The notes beneath the pieces are model-generated. The model searched no databases. It was given only the letters and a program-made list of their open reading frames with translations, and was not told where the DNA came from. A program made the position numbers and the translations under genes. From Torreya grandis (taxonomy: Eukaryota > Streptophyta > Pinopsida > Cupressales > Taxaceae): DNA of 64,000 nt. Shown piece after piece: positions 56,589 through 64,000 of this stretch (position 1 is the stretch's first letter; each line of letters starts with the position of its first letter). The stretch is from assembly GCA_037957365.1 (NCBI GenBank), contig JARHVA010002006.1, positions 1,091,501 through 1,155,500 of the forward strand. Reading direction: 5' to 3'.

Positions 56589-56596
56589 TATTTATA
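56589..56596 (-). promoter_or_regulatory. TATA box of the ATXR7-like gene
   Basis: On the minus strand the sequence reads CACTATAAATATAAAG, with TATAAATA at these positions. A start of transcription about 25-35 bp downstream (near 56560) would give a 5' UTR of about 300 nt before the ATG at 56260. No TATA of similar quality lies nearer to the ATG. Inference from spacing only. Confidence 0.5.
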
Positions 56597-57394
56597 GTGC
56601 AAATCTTTAGTCTGGGGCAATATTTATTGGTAACCTTAAAGTTCGTGTAAGAAGTACACGAGATATTTTACCATTGTGATTTTTATTGTTTTACATGAGC
56701 TTTAGGGTCTTATGGTAAGTACAATCTATATTCCATGGAGAAGTTTTAGGTTGTGTATTTAAATTCTTAGCTACCAATTTAGTGAGCTCTTTGCTAGTTA
56801 AGTAATTATTAGTATTTAATTTTGCGTTTTTCAATTTGGCTCTGGTTAAATTGTTCCTAAAAAAATCTAAATGTACAGGGTATAAATAATGAGGTATGTT
56901 TTCATGGAGTTGAGAATATAGGTTTGGTTTATGTTATTGTAATCAGGTTTGTACGCCTCACGGAATTTTATGAAAAATCTTTGGGTACATTGTTTATAAG
57001 TAAAGTATTCATTGATCTAGATAGTGAGGATGCTCTTAAACTACAACAATAATATGAAAAATGATGGAAAATCCATGAGTGTCACACCTTGTCAAAGTTG
57101 GCTTTTGCTAGAAGGAAGATTGTAATGTGAAAACTCATTCTTAAGCCAAAAGTTGAAGGTCTTAATTGTATGAGCACCCCACTAACGGCTTTGTTGAGAG
57201 GTGTTTTGATTTGGATTGATGAACTGAACAACTTTAGCTACCCAATGTGCCCTTCGATGAATGGAGAGTTGTGATGCAGACAAACAGTTTCAAATACCCC
57301 TGACATTAATCAAAATTATTCTAAATATTATGCAGGTTTTCCATCTTGGGCCTATATACACCTAATATTTTAATATTTATCATTTACTGACAAT

Positions 57395-57725
57395 TTTTTT
57401 TGTAGGAACCTATCGGTGCATCGATCTCCCCAAGTGCACACCTTAAAGGGTGCACCAGGAATGGGGTGAGATTAACTTGTGGTACTTTGTGAGAGATGTG
57501 TTCCTTAATACAATCTTCATAGCTCCTATGATGTCTCCCTGAAACCCTAAAATATGGCTAAGTTTGAGATCCTAAAATTTTAAATCTAACTAAGTCTAAA
57601 ATCCAATATGACCCTCCAAAATCTAAACTCTGAATTATAACTCCTAGAGGTCTGAAACCACTCTCAAACATCCTGAAGTATATATTAAAATATAACTTAA
57701 AGTATAAGAAACTTTCCTATACTTT
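57395..57725 (-). mobile_element. Fragment homologous to the interior of the 41720-42991 hAT element
   Basis: The reverse complement aligns over about 330 bp with 41862-42225: shared TTTCTTATACTTTAAGTTATA, TGTTTGAGAG.GGTTTC and AGACATCATAGGAG. TIRs are not present. It directly abuts the truncated end of the LINE. Confidence 0.65.
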
Positions 57726-60200
57726 AAAATTTAGCTTCCCTAATAGACACCTCTGCCAAAAGAATGGTATCATCTGCAAATTATTGATGAATCACCATAT
57801 CCACATTTATAGCTGGCTTAAAACCTTTTAATTCTCCAATTCTCACTGTATTTGAAGTAAATATGCTCAAAGATTCAGCCATAATTATGAAAAGGAATGG
57901 CGAGAGGGGATCCCCTTGTTTGACTCCTTTACCACTTTTGAATAAATCTTGTGCCACTTCATTCAATAAGACCAAAAACATGCAAGTAGATGTGCAAGAT
58001 CTTATGATTTTTCTGAACTTGTCTTGGAAACTAAACTGTCTCATGATTATGTCTAAGAAATTTCACTCTAATCTATCATGGGCTTTAGTCATATCGAATT
58101 TTATAACCATTCCGACTCTTTCAATTTTATCCATATAATGAACATATTCGTGGACTACAATAATTTCATCTTTAATTTGTCTTCTAGGAGCAAAACCACC
58201 TTGTTGAGCATCAATAATGGATTCCATAATAGGTTGTAATCTTAAAGAGAAAAAGCTTACTGATGATATTGTAAATGGAGTTACAGGGACTAGTAGGGCG
58301 AAATTAAGAAAAGTTAATAGCACCTTCTTTCTTAGGAATCAAAACATGAAAGGTGTGATTGAATTATTTTAACAACCGAGAAGATTCTATAGATTCATTT
58401 ACCACATCATCTCCAATGATATTCCAAAATTTATGATAGAAAGCTATTGGAAATCCTTCAGGACTCAGAGCTTTGTCAAGGTTCATTTTGGAGATTACAA
58501 CTTTAATATCTTTATTAGAAGTGGCAACACAAGAGAATAATTGTCTTTTTGAGACACCAACTCTGAAATGACATGCAAATATTCCTTTTAAAATCATCTT
58601 TAAAAAAAAATTGAAAAAAAACACACTTTCTTAATTAATGAGGTCCTTATCAAAAATGATTAACCCTTCTCTATCCTTGATTTCCTTAATTGAATTGATG
58701 ATTTGCCCTTCTCTATGCTTCAAAGTAGACATATGGAAAAAATGTTTATTTATGTCCCCTTCCTTGAGCCAAATATTTATATATTTTTGTCTCCATAGAC
58801 TCTCTTCTCTATCAGCTATCGTATGATACTCACAAAGGAGATGTTTTTATTTATTTTGCGAGTATGCATCATACCCATTACTTTTTATTTCACATTTAAG
58901 TGATAATATTTCATTTTTTAAAGCTTTTTCTAAATGAGTACATTTTCAAAAACTAGTTTATTCCATTGTTTGATATTAACCTTGACATTTTTCATTTTTT
59001 CAGGCAACCAGAACATCACCAAACCATTCACCATCAGGGACCACCATTTTATAATTATGTCATGGATCTCAGGATGACTAAACCACATATACTCCATTTT
59101 AAAGGGATATATATCCTCTTTAGCAATTTTTTCTAATATTTTCAACTCTAGGGGTTATGATCAGACCCTATACGAACCCTATACGAGGTAAAAAAGTTAA
59201 AATAAAATCCTTCTGATCCAACCAATCCATAGAAATGAGAATTATGTCAAGCCTGCATTAGATTAAGTTTTCTCCCAATCTCCTATTACTCCAAATGAAC
59301 TTAGAGCCTTTAAATTCCACATCAATAAGACCAAATCAATAATGAGAGAAGAAAAGTCCTCCATACTATCAAAAAAAACTTGATTGCCTCTTTTTTTGTC
59401 ACCTGGAAAAAGGGGTGAGTTAAAATCTCCAGTCAAGACACAAGAAAGTCCTTACAAATATTTATAAAAAATATCAAGTCATCTCAAACTTTTTTGTAAG
59501 CAAGAACAGAGTTAAGAGCATAAATGTTGGACAAAATCCATTGCATGCCATCTAATAAATTTGTAAAAAGGACAACTAGATGATTAGGCAATTTGAATAA
59601 ATGTTCCCCAATCAATTTATTATTATCACAAAATGTGATAAGACCACCAAAAGCTCTAACTGAACTAATACAAACACTACTGGTATCCTTCTAATAGATC
59701 TTCTTATGTGAATCAAAGAAAACCTCATCAATTTTAGATTCTTGAATGACCAAGACACAAGGTTTGTAGCTTCTTTTGAAATCTCTGCAAAAATTCTGTT
59801 TAGAAGAACTATGCATTCCTCTAATATTCTAAGAAAATACTAACATAATTAACTAAAAGGAGAAGGGTGACCTCCCTTAAAAGGAAACGTGGTTTGAATT
59901 CCATCTGCAATTTCAACATCTATGTTCTTTTTAAACACTTATCTTTTAGAAGATCTCCCAGCTTTAGGTGGCAAATGAATAAATGGCCCTTTGGTACATC
60001 TTATAGTTGTAACAGAGGAAGAGAATTTGGCTTTGATGTTATGCGTAGGGGTTGAGAGGATTTCTTGGGAGTCAACTGAAACATCTTGTAAAACCTTTGG
60101 GGATGAGGAAACAGGGCGATTAATCTCTTTGGCCTTTAGTTTTTCCTTGACTAACTTCAAATTTGAGTCTTTGACATTCTGAAAATGAAGAAGATGAAAT
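57726..60200 (-). mobile_element. Decayed LINE (L1-type) with endonuclease and reverse transcriptase
   Basis: On the minus strand, from right to left: a leader frame (about 59940-60160); an AP-endonuclease-like region about 59200-59850 with RGMHSSSKQN, VLVIQESKIDEVFF and GGLITFC; then reverse transcriptase with KALSPEGFPIAFY (58430-58480), QGGFAPRRQIKDEI (about 58165-58210), VIKFDMTKAHDR (58065-58105), KGVKQGDPLSPFLF (57880-57930) and a FADDTILLA motif at about 57750. Many stops and frameshifts separate them. The element ends just after the catalytic FADD. Confidence 0.85.
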
Positions 60201-62100
60201 ATCTCCTATGTTATAACCATCCCAGTTGTACTTAGAACAAAATGCAATATTTTTGTTTTTAACTTGACAAGCATTCAATCAAAATCATAAAAACTCAAAT
60301 CAAAACATATTATCAAAACAGATAACATTATAACTTCAACTTTAATTCTAAATGCAACATGAAGTATTACAACTTCATAAGAAAGTAAATACACTATGAC
60401 ACAACCACGACTATTCTCACAATACAACAACTGTTGTTTATGTACAATAATATTAGATTTGTAATCTCAATAGGCATTTAGCCTTATATACACTATAAAG
60501 ATAACCAGCTCTCTGAAGCTTGAGTTGTACCAAATCATGTATCTCTGATAACCTCAAGTGTTGTCTCCAAGTATGTACTACATTGAGAGAGGGAGAGCAT
60601 CATCCGAGCACTTTTCCTCGCCAACCATAGATAAATGATCCCCCATATAATCCCCTATCTGGGAATGGCCCTCCCTTCATGGATAGGCAAATAGAATGGT
60701 ACATGAATCCATAATAAGACATGCTAGTACCCCATGTGCTATAAGATTTCTACTACATGATGTGTATCATAAAGAAAATGTGTTTTTTAACATGATATCC
60801 CACAACATGCAAATCAAATATATGAAATGACAATGTCAATCGAACATTATTTTGATCAAAGTTTTAAATAACATGTGATCACATGGATCAATCAATTTCA
60901 GAACATATCACTTGATTGGATTATCCATACCCAACATTAGTGATGCTAACTAGGCTTGAAAAGTCCGTCTCACTGCCTGATTAGTATCGTCAATGCGGGA
61001 CCCATAATATACATAACATAGCATAATACAACTTTAAAGATTCATTTAGATTATTCCTGATAGCTGAAATATGAACATGTTAAAATATGGAAATAATCTA
61101 ACTTTACATTTTTCTCTTCAAATGTATAAAATGAATTTATATGCATGCTATTGTTATGTATATAACAAATAAATAGTCCATACATAATCATAACATCTGG
61201 GTGTGTTAAACAAAAGACCATAATAACATACAAATAATATTAGATATAAATAAGTACTATTTGACAAGATCACACTAACCGAGTATGATAACAATAAGTC
61301 CATAATTACTTATTATTAACTGATATTTAAAGCATAGTCCAACATCGTTCATACCAACCAAGTATAACAAATTAAAAAGGATATTTCATACTAATCACTC
61401 ATAACTAAATTTGTTTTCAAGCATCATTGAATTTATACAGGGTTTAATAACAAACATTCTTTTTGTTAAAACACAACCGAGTATAAATTTAGATTTACTA
61501 TGGAAATAAACAATTCCAACCACAAAATAACTTCTTCTTAAATTATAACAACTTAAGCCATTATTAATAATTTTGATTACTTGCACACAATAACTTAACT
61601 ATTATCACTGATAAGTTAGGTTTAGTTTAAAGATTTAGCTGAAACTAAATACATGCTTCAGCAATATCAACATATATATGAAATACTATATATATGTGTG
61701 TGTATTATTTATTTTCATTTATTTAACTCAACTGAGTTAACTAGTTTTCTTTTCTAAAAACTCAATAAATAATATATTTCCACTCTGGGGAAAATATATT
61801 AAAAACTTCATACTAAATTTTAATTCGTCAGTTAGCTATCTACAGCTATATTAGCAATGTTTTACCTTTAATATTATTTATTGCACAAACATATTTTATT
61901 GATATAATCACCCCCTTAAGCCATTCACTAATAATAGATGCCATACCAATTAATTTTAGGAATATGATATTATTTCCAGCCAAAGTATTATATTCTATAT
62001 GCTATAATCTGGAATCTAAATCTTTACGCCACACTAAATTTCATAAATTAATGGTGTGAGCCCTTTTACTAGTCATTGTTTGTATACAACGTTGACTAGT
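60201..62100. other. AT-rich stretch without recognisable gene
   Basis: No motif-bearing frame, repeat array or element boundary was found. Confidence 0.4.
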
Positions 62101-62130
62101 TAGTGCCCTGTTTTAAATATATACAGGAAC

Positions 62131-62134
<4 letters not shown>

Positions 62135-62170
<36 letters not shown>
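62135..62170. repeat. (GT)n microsatellite
   Basis: About 17 uninterrupted GT units. Confidence 0.95.
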
Positions 62171-62171
<1 letters not shown>

Positions 62172-62742
62172 CATTTATTTTTTTGTATACATTACTTTTG
62201 AAAACCCAATTCGCTGTAAATATAAACAATTCACACAAACATATTCCTCATGTTTTCTAATGTAATCGATTTGATGTAAGCTTTAACTTTCAATTTAGCA
62301 TAACAAAATCTAATTATTCAAACCCTCATGCAACACTAATTCCATCTGGTAATGGTTTGATTCCTCTTATATAAGTCATTGTTATATACAACTTTACAAA
62401 TAAAACACCTAGCCTATATATAAAAACAAATACATATTTTATTCTATTTATTTCCTAAGGAATATTATCCTCTTTGTATTTGTGTATATGCAGATATTTC
62501 ATTTCTGCTCATTCATACATCTTCTAAATCTCGATTTACAGGGTTTAAAATAGATGTTCAATCATATGTAGTGAAAAAATATATATATCAGGTCTTCAAT
62601 TCGCTGTAAATGAATATAAATAAACATAAACATATTTTTCCTATTATTTTTCCACCCAGGACACTAGGTTAATATCGTTGTTCATATGCTATGATGTATA
62701 ATTATTTCCTTGTAGTCTTGATTTGTTATGAATATATATATG

Positions 62743-63004
<262 letters not shown>

Positions 63005-63007
<3 letters not shown>

Positions 63008-64000
63008 TTTTATTTCGAATGTCTTTACCTAAGTGGACCGATATATAAATTTATTTATATATATCTATTAAAATAATTTCATAGCGAAATCCACACTTGA
63101 TCTTACACAAACTACAGATTTAGAAAAGGGTTTCAAAAATATATCTCCATTCTAATTCGGGGTATATATTTTGCTTGTTCTTAGGGTCGAATACAGGGGT
63201 CTGTGGATCGCCAAGACATCCATAGAGCCCTTCATTCGCACCCTATGGGTTTTTCTCACAAAAAATAAAACACAAAAACCCATAAACAAAATTCCATTCT
63301 AACTGAATAATATACTATCAAATTAATGTTGCACCAACTTGGTACATTTAGCCCTCTATTGAAAATGGTCTCTCTCCTTTGCTCAATCTCCTCTTTCCTA
63401 CTCTCTTTCTCCATGTGTCCAAAAATCCTTTTCTAATTCCTTCTTAATACCCTTTTTCCTTCCATGCACAGTTCAATTTTTTGCATGCCACTAATGGCAG
63501 AACACCGAGTTAACCCCAATTGCAGGCTTTGTTCCCCAAATAATAAACTCACAGTCCAAAGTAGTTTATCCAAAATAAAATATTCAATCCAACTAGACTT
63601 CAAATTAACCTCCATTAATTACACAAGTTAATACCAAGTTAACTCAACTTCACCTTTTCTTCGAAGCTTCCAAAATATATTTTTCAAACAAAGTCATCAA
63701 AGAATTTCATGCAACAATTATAATGCTAAGTAATCAAGTCAACTTGATTAATCATAAGATAAGTCATTTAATGAATAAGTTCAAATTATGATGTTTCACA
63801 TATATGTTTAGTATAAAAAATATGTTAAATATTATAATTCAATAATTGTCCAATACAATAATCAAACAACTTAAGATTATAATAAATCATTATTTTGACA
63901 AGATAAATATAACATTTAATTACCATCTTTATTTCTTATTGAAAGATGCATTAAATAACGTAGTTTAATAAAACACATAATAAAGCATCTCACAAACACA
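63005..64000. other. AT-rich stretch without recognisable gene
   Basis: No supported gene, repeat or element boundary. Confidence 0.4.

Overview
The window looks like nuclear DNA of a seed plant. It is AT-rich and dense in decayed transposable elements, and its one recognisable intact gene has plant-specific architecture with very long introns (7.5, 18.4 and 8.7 kb). Intron size and repeat load suggest a gymnosperm, but no species marker is visible, so that is inference.

The backbone is one minus-strand gene, an ATXR7/SDG25-type SET-domain histone H3K4 methyltransferase running from the ATG at 56260 to the stop at 14460. I could join 15 coding exons by GT-AG splice sites with consistent phase: 56129-56260, 48367-48620, 47441-48119, 47220-47342, 28488-28814, 28012-28344, 27545-27901, 26744-27352, 25821-26529, 25287-25720, 25053-25175, 24780-24860, 23502-23555, 23170-23321 and 14460-14481. 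They total 4389 nt, or 1462 residues, with no frameshift. The protein carries two GYF-like segments, four copies of a Leu-His/Met-Lys helix-like module (one per exon, exons 5-8), PPGF motifs, a basic region, and a C-terminal SET plus post-SET domain. The last 22 coding bases lie 8.7 kb from the rest of the SET domain. Upstream are a TATA box (56589-56596) and four short uORFs.

The introns and flanks hold mobile DNA. (1) 1-2215: decayed Ty3/gypsy chromovirus pol (RT, integrase, chromodomain). (2) A hAT-related transposon group with 8-bp target duplications and related ends starting CATAGTTAC/CATAGTCAC or CTACGTTAC/CTAAGTTGC: 5277-5463, 9849-11106, 34980-35341, 39911-40874, 41720-42991 and 50226-51316, plus less complete copies near 30.5-31.7, 48.9-49.4 and 57.4-57.7 kb. 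Two carry a transposase C-terminal (dimerisation) fragment. (3) A short LTR element with PBS at 20.35-22.46 kb, and two LTR-like units (17852-19119 and a solo LTR with 5-bp TSD at 43462-44504). (4) Non-LTR remnants: EN/RT at 57.73-60.2 kb, and RNase H domains at 35.3-35.9 and 36.6-37.1 kb. (5) SINE-like pieces, many local tandem duplications, and TA arrays including a fold-back at 62.74-63.0 kb.

Within the 18.4-kb intron are a few exon-like islands on the minus strand (45.0-46.1 kb and 33.4-35.0 kb) that may be nested gene fragments. The 2.2-13.5 kb and 60.2-64 kb stretches hold no gene I can support.
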